Assembly: GCA_031308135.1 (NCBI GenBank)
Contig: JAHLJT010003656.1
Coordinates: 74,016,698 to 74,080,697 of the forward strand
Source of the DNA: Acheta domesticus
Taxonomy: Eukaryota; Arthropoda; Insecta; Orthoptera; Gryllidae
Direction of reading: 5' to 3'
Length of the DNA: 64,000 nt
Positions 1 to 10,080 of this stretch are shown here, piece after piece. Each line of letters starts with the position of its first letter. Position 1 is the stretch's first letter. The notes under the pieces are model-generated. The model saw only the letters and a program-made list of their open reading frames with translations. It was not told where the DNA came from and ran no database searches. Made by a program: the position numbers and the translations under genes.

Positions 1-130
1 TGCCTCCCCGTCCCTACCCGCCCCCTCCCGCCAATCGATACCCCTCCGCTGCCGCCGCCGCCACCGCTGCAGCCCCATCCGGGTCGCGGACGTGCGGCCT
101 TCCAGGAAAGACAAGAGCCGTTCCCGCGCC
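1..130. other. CpG-rich patch at window edge
   Basis: GC-rich DNA with a short run of GCC triplets (about 51-64) and many CpG dinucleotides, dropping to A+T-rich sequence after about position 200. It may be the end of a CpG island or exon lying outside the window. No supported reading frame. Confidence 0.35.
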
Positions 131-680
131 GGTCAAATATCGTTTACGCTGGGGGCTCAGTACTCGTCGACAAGCAGGGGCGGTTTCTGGCTCAGTTGCC
201 ACCGTCTTAATTCCTCAATACCTCATCTCAAAGTTATTCACAGAAAAGTTGACATGAACATGAATTATTTCTCAAATATCATTTTTATTCTTTGCAGAAA
301 TTTATTTATTTACTCACAATGACATCAGCCGAAACAGAAAAACACATTATGTCACTACATCAATCAAACTATCACTTATCAATCAAGAAGAAACATCCGC
401 TAGTAGATCGCATCCCACACATCGACATTCGAACTCAACATCAACCCTATCAGCGCTTCTATTTACTCCACTCAACCAAACAATGGCCTCCTCCTCAACG
501 GGAGGCAATGCATTCAACAAGTCTCTCCTTGAAAGAGTCAACTGTTGTAGTCGAAACACATTCATGTTGGAGACGGTTTCAAATGTTGACAACCATGATC
601 ATGAACTGCATATGCACAGATGTGCACTTCCTCACCAACAAAACCTTACAGCTATTCTGTTCCCAACGAAGAAGTTAAAG

Positions 681-834
681 TATACTTCGATTAAAACACA
701 AGGTCCGTTGACACTTCGTGAGCAGTGACGTCATTCAGCACAGTGACTTCACTACAATGACGCTTATGCCCCCCATTGGATGACAGCGTCACAGTGATGA
801 AGTGTCAACGGACCTAGTATTTTAATCGAATATA
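681..834. mobile_element. Palindromic MITE (copy A), TA-flanked
   Basis: The left end reads TATACTTCGATTAAAA and, a few bases on, AGGTCCGTTGACACTTC. The right end carries the inverted versions (GAAGTGTCAACGGACCT, then TTTTAATCGAATATA). The centre holds CATTGGATGACAGCGTCA and a TGACGTCA site. Relatives in this window are at 19169, 57376 and 63349, sharing a CGATTT-containing end and a central ATTGGATG block. No coding capacity. Structure and TA ends fit a Tc1/mariner-type non-autonomous element; the superfamily is inferred. Confidence 0.75.
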
Positions 835-849
835 TAGTGATGCAAAACG

Positions 850-2660
850 AGATGCAGGTCGAATTCACATTCATTTTTCGTGCGCGAAAATTGCTTTAGC
901 TAAACCAGCTCCTTGAGACATAATGTGGCATAGAGCAGCGTGGTTCGGAGTATGCTTGCAAAGCTCGCTCTAGCAAGTACCCATTTCGTGCGCTCTAACC
1001 GGTTTGTAGCTCTATTTCAAAAGATCTGTTTTACGGTTCACAGCTGTAACCAACTACAAATTGTACCATGAACCGCCTCATAAGAAGATGTCATTCATTG
1101 GGAACAGGTAATTGAAAAAAAAATCTATAAAAACCAAAGTATCGAAAAGGCTTGGAAAATGGCCTACCACAAGGAACAATTACGAAAGAATGCTTTATTG
1201 TTTGATTTTCCCTTTTCTTGAGTTAGTACAAGAAGTTATTTGTACTTTTTTACTTTTTAAATGTTTCCGAAAAGCTTCTCTTTACACCAAATCTCTTCAC
1301 TACAAATCATTTTACTACAAAATCCATATTTTAATTACGTATGGAAAATGCGGCGAAAAAAACATCAATACACATCATATTTTCTTTCTTTTTCACACAT
1401 TTTTCTAAGATTTAAACATACGAAATTAAAACACTGTCCCCTAAGTGGAACAGTTCATTAAATTTCCTACGTATAACATATTTTAAATAAGTGGATGCGT
1501 AGATGGTACGAATAAATATATATTTTGACCATAAAGGATCAATCAATATTGACTTCTGGAATTAAAACTTCAAATACATATATTTTAGGCTCAACGTTTC
1601 GCACGTTTAGTACGGGCCTTGTCAAGAGCAATACAATGGCAACGGTTGACAATGGCATACAAATTAACATAAAACAATAGAAATTAAAATTATTGAGATA
1701 AATATTTACATTGCTTTTACATCAAAGCATTACATATCACAAAAACGTTGAAGACTTGTCAAATCAAGTAGTTACATTTGGCAATTATGGACAGCAGCAC
1801 ATTCAGATGTGTTAAGGAATTATATAAATTATAAATATTTCAAATAATAGAATGAACATGTGGGATTGACAAAAAAAATACAATTATGGAAGTTGGTGCA
1901 GTATTAACGTCTTATAAATTTGGTTCAGTTTTTGTATTTTAAATACCAATTTACTCAAAATTTGAGTTCATTAAGGCGAATCGAAGTCACTCGGTCTCCA
2001 CAGCTTCAAAGAGAACTTTGCTGACGCTATTTCCTCCCATTGTGCAAGCCTCAACCACCAAGCAAAAACGTTATCACTCGGAGTAAAACATTGCCAACGA
2101 ACGCGTGATAAGAGCGTGCCGGAGTTAAAACAACGCGGAAACGTGACATGGAAGCACCTCAGCAAAGAAAGTTGTAAGCGCGTTGACGTTCAGTATCGCT
2201 CGTTCACGCGCGAATGCACAGCATGGCCGAGAGAGGGGGGAATGGATCTCGTGTTGTGTGGCCGGGAAAATCACGACCATGAAAAACGTGCCCTGTCGAC
2301 AGAGGAGTCGGTGGCGGATAAAAAAAACATTTTCGTGATTAAAAAAAGATTTTTTAAAATTATAAATTAAAAAAAGTATTCGTATATGAGGCATGCAAGT
2401 GGTGGAAGTCAATTTGATCTAATCTAGTATCAGGATAAAGAGATTTGCGTCAAAACAAAGGGTTTAAAATACGTACTTAACAGCTCAGCAAAAGTAATTT
2501 TGAACTATTAAGACAGAGGACACAGTATAAACCGCGACAAAGCTCGAAAGAACAAGGTCGAAGCAGAGGGCTACAGAAGAGCAAGAAAAAAGGGTAAAGC
2601 AGAGAGTGGAGCTGACTTTTCACTGCCTTCAATTACACCATAAATATGATGCAGTAACTT
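850..2660. other. A+T-rich spacer without recognisable gene
   Basis: Mostly A+T-rich unique-looking DNA. A less A+T-rich block at about 1970-2330 contains short frames on both strands that resemble nothing I know. No splice-bounded exon, RNA gene or clear repeat boundary seen. Confidence 0.5.
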
Positions 2661-2669
2661 AAAAAATGC

Positions 2670-3190
2670 CACTTACAGTTTCATGGCGAGGGCGAAGGCC
2701 AGGGCGAGAAAGAGGACAAGGGCAAGGCTAATAGAAGGTACAGAGCAGGGGCGGATCCAGCCGATCATTTTGGAGGGGGCCATCATTGATTGTTGTTAAA
2801 TATATATTTGTAGTGTATATAATGACACTATACAATATTATTTTTAAATAATTACATAATCCTAACATGAATAAATATTTCAAACAATTTTGAAAAAGAA
2901 AAGAAGGTAGCGGAAACTCTTGGCTTTGGGGGAAGGGGGGCATGGCCCCCATGGCCTCCCCCGGATCCACAGAAACGAAAAGTGCAAGACGAAGAGCGAG
3001 ACAGAGGGAGAGGCAAAGAACGAGGCAAAGTACATTGTAAAGGGTGAGGCAAAGGGCGAAGCAGAGAGTGAGGCAGAGGACGAGGCCAAAGGGCCAAGCA
3101 AAGGGCGAGTCAAAGGGCGAAGCAGAGAGCGAGGCAAAGGGCGAGGCAGAGAGCAAGTCAAAGGGGTGGAGAGCGAGGGAAGGAGGCGAG
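2670..3190 (+). repeat. Polypurine minisatellite, 12-bp-like unit, split by a hAT copy
   Basis: Degenerate tandem units of the type GAGGCAAAGGGC / GAAGCAGAGAGC run at about 2690-2745 and again at 2975-3185. The hAT relic at 2746-2972 separates the two blocks. The unit is a multiple of three, so the plus strand gives a spurious Lys/Glu/Gly/Ser-rich open frame and the minus strand a Leu/Ser/Pro/Ala-rich one. These frames look like products of the repeat, not genes. Confidence 0.8.
2746..2972 (-). mobile_element. hAT-like MITE of the CAGTGGCGGATCC family
   Basis: Starts CAGGGGCGGATCCAGCCGAT and ends near CCCCCGGATCCACAG. The interior is A+T-rich and matches the copies at 20584, 21035, 41944 and 44802, including the 'gcctagagttttcg'-type block, here decayed. 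Orientation is opposite to the 44802 copy. No clear target duplication remains, probably because it landed in a polypurine tandem array. Non-coding. Confidence 0.75.
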
Positions 3191-3199
3191 GGCGGCTGG

Positions 3200-3540
3200 A
3201 CGCTTCTCGCTAGCGGCCGATCGCAATTTTCGAATCCCTTTGTAGGCGCGCCCTCACTAGGCTGAATCGCAGTTGCAAGGGTAGGGTAGAAGGAGGGCGG
3301 GGCTGTTTCCGCGTACAACTCGAATTGCGACTGATCCCTCGCCTCCACCCTCACAGTCTCGCTACTGTGCAAGAAACCTTCGGCCGGCAACTTCCCACGT
3401 CAGGCCGTGAAACCTTGCCCTGTTTGGTGATCAAGATGTTTGACTTGTACGAAGTCCGACATTTTGCCGGCTGACAGTGAAAATTTGAAATAAATTTTAA
3501 GAAAATTATTGGCTTAAAGACTCACTAATCACTCGAAATC
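3200..3540. other. Mixed spacer after the polypurine array
   Basis: Moderately GC-rich at first (to about 3460), then A+T-rich. The minus strand is open but shows no family resemblance. Nothing else recognised. Confidence 0.4.
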
Positions 3541-3640
3541 ATCATCTGAATCATTTCAGGGGTAAAGGGCTACAGAGGGATCAAAGGGCCCAATTCGCCC
3601 AACAAGGTAATTCGCCCTAGAACACAAGTCACTACTGAGC

Positions 3641-3963
3641 TATAGGTCGACCACTTAGAAAAAAAGAACGTGACGGCGTCGCTTATCTCGCGAGGCGTGG
3701 CGATGCCATCCCCCACTGCTCCCGAGGGGGAGCTCAGGTAAAGGCCAAGGACCGCCTGCAACGATAACTGATTCGCTCTTGCAACTTAATTCTCACGCTT
3801 CGGGACATTCGTCAAAGCCAGGCTGTCTTCTCCCCGCCAGCCTAGGCCAAGGCGGCGGCGGTAGTTCAAGGCGGGGAAGTTGAGCCTTTAAGAGAAGGAA
3901 CCTTCCCCTCCATCACATTTCGTGCATGCGCCATCCAGGTTTTTTCTAAGTCGTCGACCTATA
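3641..3963. mobile_element. MITE with 24-bp TIR, TA ends
   Basis: The left end TATAGGTCGACCACTTAGAA and the inverted right end (TATAGGTCGACGACTTAGAA when read on minus) differ at one of the first 20 positions, and both continue into A-runs. Total 323 bp. The GC-rich interior holds a CCCGAGGGGGAGC stretch. The outermost TATA suggests a TA target site, as in Tc1/mariner-type MITEs. No coding capacity. Confidence 0.8.
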
Positions 3964-4159
3964 ATTTTGTGAGCTTCCAGCTTAGTACGGATGCGTTGAC
4001 ACATTCGCTTCCACCACTGTCTTCAATCATCGCCACCCCATATGGAATTTGCGACGCGAAACGCAATCTCTCAGCAGGGTATTGTTGGAGTCCGGTGTTC
4101 TCTGCTTCTCATTCCACTATTTCTTCAATATTATCTATATCACCAAGAAAGAAAATGAG

Positions 4160-4420
4160 ACATAAAGAAAGTACTTGACGAAATAGAGAACAAATATCGT
4201 CTGGTACGGTCATGTTATGCGCATGATGAAAGATGGCCAAAACGAGTCCTGCCATGGATGCCTACGGAAAGAAAGAAGAGAGACGTGTGTGGCAACAAGA
4301 AGTTCGAGAAGCTATGACGGCGAGACAAAAGGCAAGATGATCTATAGACGCGAAGCATGGAGACTGGGAGCGGAGAAACGGCGATACTTGAAGAGCAACT
4401 CCGTTTTATGTATTGCTTAG
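4160..4420 (+). pseudogene. Non-LTR retrotransposon (RTE/R2-like) ORF C-terminal remnant
   Basis: Three-frame translation gives the tail typical of LINE-encoded reverse transcriptase ORFs in order: VWYGHVMRMM (about 4200), then WPKRVLPWMPTERKKR in another frame, then VWQQEVREAMTARQ, then REAWRLGAEKRR (about 4350-4382). The frame changes and stops show that it is dead. Only the extreme C-terminus is present; the polymerase core and endonuclease are missing, as expected for a 5'-truncated insertion. About 60 bp of non-coding tail follows. The class is certain; the exact clade is a guess. Confidence 0.8.
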
Positions 4421-4439
4421 CTCGTCACTTCTTTCCTTC

Positions 4440-5165
4440 TCAGCAATTGAAGCCTTATCCTCACACAAATAAACAAAACTCCGAGACCTACAAAATTCAT
4501 TAAAAGTTTGAATATACTCGGGATTCCTCACGTATTAAAAATCCCTGCTAAGGCATAGATTTGAAAAGAACATTAGATCTACATTATGCGGCAATACATT
4601 TTCGTTGCACTACAAGCCAAGTCACTTGTCATTGTTTACATGTGAAAATAACCATGGCACCTATTTTGTACAACGATGGAATGAAACAGAAGATAATATG
4701 TGACGATCTAGTTGCATTTCATTATGAGTAAGATTTTCACATCTGGTTTTTATGCATGATGTTGGTCATGCGTTGTGCTTCGCAATCAAAAAGCGAAGCA
4801 CATCTGTAGAGTCGTGTATATATTAAAAATAATTAAGCCTGGAAAAGCTTTCATTAAGAATAAGTTCCCCAAGAGAGCGCTGCTTCCCGGATGTTTTAGC
4901 GATGTTTGTAGCGTCGCCCGCAACCTTCACGGATGTCCCTGAGTGATGTTAATTAGCGACTTTTAGTGGGAAAGCGCTTAATTACAGAGTTGGATCACTG
5001 ATTGTAGTTCGCTCCAAAAGGCACGATGGACCAAAGACGAAAAGTAACGTTGCAGCCTCACGCTACGCCTCTACCCGAGAAGTTGACTAAGGTAAAGACG
5101 AATTCCATTCCTTCAGGAATGTCAACGAATCACTCCCAATATTCTCCAGTAAGGCCTGAGTTACA
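4440..5165. other. Spacer, nothing recognised
   Basis: A+T-rich to about 4860, then a mixed-composition stretch up to the SINE. No open frame above about 60 codons, no inverted termini and no RNA-like fold noticed. Confidence 0.45.
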
Positions 5166-5169
5166 GATA

Positions 5170-5530
5170 GTAGAGAGAAGCGGTAGGTGACTGTGTTGTT
5201 TCGCCGCTGGATGGTAAGATCCGGCGCTGACCTACATGTCGGCTTGCGAGTTTTCCCTATTCACGTTACGTCCCACCAGCGGGGCACAGCCCCAGCCGGG
5301 ATAAGCTCTAAGCTCCCGAGACGTGTGGAAGTGGTGTAGTGCATGTAAGTGTTTAAATACGGGGTGACGATAGGCACAGATAGAGAAAGGAAAGATCACG
5401 CGCGGTCCGTGGCCCGATTGGTTTTCACCTCGTGTTGATTGGAGAAATTACAGAATATTACCGATTACCAGACCAGCCAACCGGTAGAATTCTTTGCAGG
5501 CGGGACCTAGGGACGAAAATCCGTCACCCT
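5170..5530 (-). mobile_element. tRNA-derived SINE, partial
   Basis: Body of the window's main SINE family on the minus strand. It is recognised by GCCCCAGCCGGGATAAGCTC, 'agctctaagctcccgag', 'cgcgcggtccgtggcccg' and the GGTAGAATTC motif in the order seen in other copies. The tRNA-like head and the GACGCGCC 3' end are missing or unrecognisable. Confidence 0.85.
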
Positions 5531-5559
5531 AGAATCTATTACCAAACTCGCAAGTATTC

Positions 5560-5915
5560 CACGTAAATATACGTCAGTTGAACGTTGGGGTAAAGCCCGT
5601 ACATGTTAAAACGAACAAATGAAATAACATTATAACAAATACAATGTACAAATTGTACTTAAAATACAGTTCAGACAATCTTCTACGTTTTGAATTTAAT
5701 TAGAATTTTTATCATAGGGCTATGACAAAATACCTATAGTTTTATCCTAGGGTAGACTGAAACCGTGACTATGGAATTATATTTGACGTAAAATTAAGCT
5801 CGCAATTACGCCTGCATTGATTCAGTGCCAAAAGTTTCTCCTGAATAGTATTCGACAATGACCCTCAGTTCACTTCAGCATTCGTGAATTCCCAGATTTT
5901 TAGGACCACCGATGT
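5560..5915. other. A+T-rich spacer, nothing recognised
   Basis: Unique-looking A+T-rich DNA between a SINE and a CpG-rich patch. No frames, repeats or inverted termini noted. Confidence 0.45.
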
Positions 5916-5924
5916 GTAGAAGAA

Positions 5925-6125
5925 GTTGGTACACCTGGCGCCGCGTTTCGAGAGCTCGCGGGCGAGCGCGGGCGAGGGCGCAGTCGCAGGCGCAGAAATT
6001 CCGCTGCGCGTCGAGTGTTTGCGTTGCTGCGACGTTGTTGAGTCACCGCGACGCTACGCAGCGCAGCACCAGGTCCGCACGCAGAGGCCAGAGCTTACCC
6101 TCGAACACCGCCAAGACACTGTAGG
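5925..6125. other. CpG-rich patch
   Basis: A block of about 200 bp dense in CG, with repeated GCGAGCGCGGGCGAGGGCGC-type sequence and GCGACG/GCGCAG words, between A+T-rich DNA and a SINE. Overlapping plus-strand frames are arginine- and alanine-rich and not convincing. It could be an undermethylated island or part of an old element. Confidence 0.35.
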
Positions 6126-6157
6126 TCGACAAGCCAAAGGGCGTGTGACTGATTTAT

Positions 6158-6661
6158 TCTAATTCCGGGCACGTCAACTTAGTCTCGTAAGTGTAATACA
6201 TGTATTTTTCTCAGGAGGTGGCGGCGATCTTCCCCCACTGGATGGAGAGATGCGTGGCTGGACTACAAGTCGGCTAACGAGGTGTTTCCTAACTAGGTAT
6301 CTCTCCCAGCGGGCTCCGATCCAGCCGGGGCAAGCTCTAAGCTCCCGAATGGACTACCGGCAAGAACGGTAGTGCAGTGCTTATGAAAGCCAGGGGTGAG
6401 GATAGGAGAAGGAACAGGTACGAAAATAGCGCAGGATCCGTATTTCGGGTACTATTCCGGCATTCGCCTGGGGTTGATCGCTACCACTACCGATAAGAGC
6501 AGCCGACCAGTAGAATTCTCCTCAAGACAGCAGCGGAATCCGACCTACCCGTCTAGCTAATGTCGAAAATTCCTGCTGCCATCGGGACTCGAATCCTAGG
6601 ACTTCATGGTCAGAGACACTGCAGTGACATCAGCTGATGCCCTGTGCCTCCTCAGCCGGTC
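6158..6661 (-). mobile_element. tRNA-derived SINE, near full length
   Basis: Read on the minus strand, the copy starts with the tRNA-like head (GGCTGAGGAGGCACAGGGC; box B GGATTCGAGTCCCG at about 6580-6593). It runs through the GGTAGAATTC-containing body and ends at the decayed 3' block (GACGTGCCCGGAATTAGAAT). No coding frame. Insertion-specific target duplications were not resolved. Confidence 0.9.
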
Positions 6662-6682
6662 CAAAGAGCGCATGCACATTAG

Positions 6683-6977
6683 GGACTTTTTTGCGCGACA
6701 CAGCGTACAGCAATCTCGATCTTCTGCGCATGCGCAAATACAGGAGGAAAGTGACGCGAAACTTGAGAATGATTGCGACCTGGAACGTTACGCACTATCG
6801 ATCTTCTGTTCATGCTCAGTTCAAATCACTTCAGTGCACCTGTGTATGCGCAGAAGATCGATAGTGCTTAACGTTCGAGGTGGCAAAATCTCTCTAGTCT
6901 CTATTAACTCCGGATGCGTAGAAGATCGAAGGTGCTGTCGATTGCTGTAAGCTTCGCCGCGCAAAAAGTCTCTTTTA
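6683..6977. mobile_element. Nested fold-back MITEs sharing a CGATCTTCTGCGCATGCGCA core
   Basis: The outer arms pair 'gggacttttttgcgcg...acagcaatc...cgatcttctgcgcatgcgca' on the left with the inverted 'ggatgcgtagaagatcgaaggtgc...gattgctgtaagc...gcgcaaaaagtctc' on the right. Inside lies a second palindrome with its own arms (see 6763-6899). Both share the ATCGATCTTCTGCGCATGCGCA-type core with the copy at 43654-43799. Non-coding. Confidence 0.75.
6763..6899. mobile_element. Inner palindromic MITE
   Basis: The left arm 'gaacgttacgcactatcgat cttctg' pairs with the right arm 'cagaagatcgatagtgcttaacgttc'. The right end TGGCAAAATCTCTCTAGT matches the end of the 43654-43799 copy (TGCAAAAACTCCCTAGT). 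It is a full small element lying within a related outer one. Confidence 0.7.
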
Positions 6978-6979
6978 CT

Positions 6980-7380
6980 CACAGCGCAGCATAACGTAGA
7001 GTGCACATTTGAGTCATTGCGCTCGCCCCAACTCGAACTGACCTCGACCTGAACCCGAAGTCGGAGTGATAGCGGAGCCTGCTAATCCGATGGATTTAGT
7101 GGACGACTTAATATCGCATGCTGATGTATCACTTCATCATCCTATACGGAATTTGAACCCAACTCTAGTGGGAGAGGGTGCTGCAAACTCCATATTCCCA
7201 GGATGCATTATCAAGTACTAATATACGGTTATTAGTCTCGAAAGTGTAGCGCATGTTATATTCTGGGGAGTGCGGTGTTTCTGCGTTGCAGCAACCTGAT
7301 ATTCGACGCCAATCTACACGCTGGTTTGTGGGGTTTCCTCCTACAGGTATGCCCAGGGAAGCACCGCCCATACGGAACGC
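6980..7380. other. Spacer between fold-back element and SINE
   Basis: Mixed-composition DNA, in part reminiscent of SINE bodies ('cctacaggtatgcccagggaagcaccgccc', about 7340) and perhaps a strongly diverged SINE fragment. Nothing else recognised. Confidence 0.35.
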
Positions 7381-7384
7381 GCTC

Positions 7385-8310
7385 TAGATCGGCTGGGTTT
7401 AGCCAGTATTGTCGCTGTCTCCGCAGAGACTCTGACCGGGAAGTCCACGGGTTCCGACGATGGAGGATTTTTAACACTACCTATCTATACGGCTAGGTGG
7501 CCCCGCTGTCTGGAGAGACTTATGGCGGCCAACCGCTCTAATCGGTGGTTTTCCGTAGTTTTCCCGATCCACACCCAGGCGAATGCCGGAGCAGCACCCT
7601 GACAAAGCGTCACGGACCGTGCACGATCTTTGCTTCCTCTCCCTTTCCTATCATCTTACCTATACCACAGTATAACCAGTATGTTCACTTGCTCCAAAAT
7701 CTAGTTTCGCGCTGGGTAGACCGTCGGTCATGTTCTTGGTTGTCAGCCAATAGAATTTCAGCAGATACATTCGGATATCATACACCGTGTGATATGTGAA
7801 CTGAGTGTATGTGTTTAATTTGGAGAGAGGACGTGGAATTTGAATAAAATGGATAGAATAATAAAATGAATTGAACTAGTGAATAAAATAAATGCAAGAA
7901 AATCATTTTAAATGTAGTAATTATGTATTTAGCGCGCAGGGTGTCATACCAAGAACATGGCGGACGTCACGTGATCGAAAAACCTTTTTCAATGGGATTT
8001 GCCGCGAGTGAACATACTGGTTATACTGTGCTTATACAATACACCCTTATTCTTAGACACAGTACACCACCTCACATGTCGGGAGGTTAGAGACGAGAGT
8101 TTGATCGCTTAACGTCCCACTGGTGGGGGATTCGTGGAGGGGAAATTCGCTCGCAAGGCTACGAGCATCCAGCGGGGGAGGAGGACCGCCTCCGCTGGAT
8201 AAAAAGCATAAGGCACTAACATAAGGCATAACACACTAAGCATAAAAAGCATTCACTACACCGAGTCTAATAAACGTATCAGTTGACGCGCCCGGAACAT
8301 TGGACGTTCA
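7385..8310 (+). mobile_element. tRNA-derived SINE interrupted by a 365-bp element
   Basis: The head (GGCTGGGTTTAGCCAGTATTG, then CACGGGTTCCGACGATGG at the box B position) and the first half of the body run to 7665. The second half resumes at 8031 and continues through 'cctcacatgtcgggaggttag' to the 3' block CAGTTGACGCGCCCGGAACA (8279-8298). The element at 7666-8030 splits it cleanly. The second half also contains a short 'cataaggca' duplication at about 8206-8250. Confidence 0.9.
7666..8030. mobile_element. TIR element nested in SINE, ends CACAGTATAACCAGTATG
   Basis: The left terminus CACAGTATAACCAGTATGTT is repeated in inverted form at the right end (..AACATACTGGTTATACTGTG). The match is at least 23 bp; a further inner pair is CATGTTCTTGGT / ACCAAGAACATG. 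Flanks cctatac (7659-7665) and cttatac (8031-8037) look like a 7- to 8-bp target duplication with one change, which suggests a hAT- or P-type element. Near the right end it carries ATGGCGGACGTCACGTGA (7957-7974). No transposase. Confidence 0.85.
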
Positions 8311-8565
8311 ATAAGCTCTAGACTTCCCGAACGATCTTCTGAACAACATTGATGAAATAAAAAAAGAAATTCTAACTGCACTAACATTTTCGTTGATTGA
8401 TTTTCATTGAATGTGGTTTCGCTTTACGTTTTCTATCTATACCAGTTGTTGCTACTCGAGCATGATTGCATAACATGCATTGGGCGCCAATCGCGCGGAA
8501 TCAGTCGACTGTTGCAGAGATGAAGAGAGGGCATGCACGACCAGTCTTCCACCTTCAGAGAGCCC

Positions 8566-9125
8566 CATTGATTGATTGCTGGTGATTCCAGGCGCGTCAA
8601 CTACTAAGGGTCGTTTGTCCCGTAAGTGTAGTGTATGATTTTGCTCAGGGAGGTAGCGGTAGTCTTCCCACGCTGGATGGCGAGATCTAGTACCGACATA
8701 TCGTTGGCTAGCGAGGTTTTCCCAACCAGGTATCTGCCATCAGCGGGCACCGCCCCAGCCGGACAAGTCCGGTCTCCCGGTCCACATCCGGTCCGGTCCA
8801 GACCGGCCCAAGTCCAGTCTCCCGGTATGTGTGGTGCATGAAAGCGTAAGTATGAGGATATGACAAGGAAGAGGGAGGAAATATCGCGCGCGGTCCATGT
8901 CACTTTTGTTTTTGTACTGGTACGGCATTCGCCTCGTGTTGATCGGACAAACTACGAGAAAACTACCGATCAGTGCAGCCGGCCGCTACAATTCTCCTCC
9001 TGACAGCGACTGAATTCGACCTAGCTAGTGTCGAAAATTCTGCCACCGTCGGGATTCGAATCTACGATCTTCCGGTCGGGACTGCAGTGACATCAGTTTA
9101 TGGCCTGAGCCATCTCTCCCAGTCC
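8566..9125 (-). mobile_element. tRNA-derived SINE, full length
   Basis: Minus-strand copy. The ATCA-type tail and TTGACGCGCCTGGAATC block are at about 8570-8600. The tRNA-like head with box B GATTCGAATCCC lies at about 9052-9063, and the promoter-proximal 'ggctcaggccataaactgatg' lies beyond it. An expansion of CCGGTC/CGGACC words at 8755-8825 is specific to this copy. Confidence 0.9.
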
Positions 9126-9179
9126 CAGAGAGTCCGGAGGAAGTATTCGTGCCCCTAAGTCACGAGAGGGAGGTTCTGC

Positions 9180-9800
9180 ACTAAATGTTTTCTTTGTAGT
9201 TCACCCATAATTCGGTGGATGAATTTGTGCCTTCTACGTGCATAATGAATACATTTCATCAGGAAGAAGACAAGAAAAAAAGTTCACATCAATGTAGGAC
9301 GTCTACTGAACAAACGTTCAATGAGTGGAAAAGCTTTTAGGACAGAGCTTTGCGGGTTTATAAAGACCAATGAATTTCAGAAGAATATAATATTTTCAGA
9401 AATGTTAGCAAAGTCTGCATTCTTAATGTTACGACTACAGTAATATTCAAAATTGTCTTATGGCAGTTTTAAATGTCACTTCTACTTTTGTTCCACGAAC
9501 CTCAAGTGATTCGTAAAGACTATTTGACTATACATCCTGTAGATTTACTGCGTTACACGCTTTTACAATATTTCTATCTTCAATGGGACCACACTACAAA
9601 GACTAGAGGACTTTGAAATACAATAGGTAAATTTTCGCTCGATCCGTAACAGTTTTGTAGTTAATACGGCGACTTATAATCCACTTGATAGAAATATGAG
9701 CAGCAATTCGACTGACTGACACAATTTAAAAACCTAGTAATTTAGGCTCAATAAGAAACTACGAATTCAAAGAGAAACTCATAGTTATTCAAAATAATGT
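9180..9800. other. A+T-rich spacer, possibly upstream LINE remnant
   Basis: A+T-rich with no intact frame. It may contain decayed LINE sequence upstream of the recognisable remnant at 9806, but no motif survives. Confidence 0.35.
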
Positions 9801-9805
9801 CCGAA

Positions 9806-10080
9806 GATTAGTACCTACTTTAGATAGAATTCCGTCTGCTGGTGCTCGCTGAAGTCATTCAATCTCTCTGATTAGTCTCTAACCAAATTATTCAGGCCGA
9901 AGCGATCACATCCACAAAATTCGAACAAGGAAACAAAATTCAGATCTTGGGACATTCTCATTTTATTACAGAGCAATTAGAGATTGGAACAGTTTACCTG
10001 CAGCAACTTTCAGGACCTTTCCTCTAAGTGCACGTAGTTTTAGAAATACGTTAGAACAAGCTGAGAGTAATAGATGTTAA
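9806..10080 (+). pseudogene. LINE (CR1/L2/I-like) reverse transcriptase C-terminal remnant
   Basis: One frame ending at the TAA at 10078-10080 contains RSDHIHKIRTRKQNSDLGTF followed directly by SFYYRAIRDWNSLPAA and then SFRNTLEQ. The W-N-S-L-P motif preceded by (F/Y)..R.IRDW is the hallmark C-terminus of many non-LTR retrotransposon ORF2 proteins. Upstream, NVRRLVPTLDRIPSAGAR lies in another frame and ends in a stop, so the copy is broken. Polymerase core and endonuclease are absent. Confidence 0.85.

Noticed and set aside
2728..3390. Minus frame of 220 codons
   Set aside because: Crosses a hAT MITE and the polypurine array; the Leu/Ser/Pro pattern mirrors the 12-bp unit.
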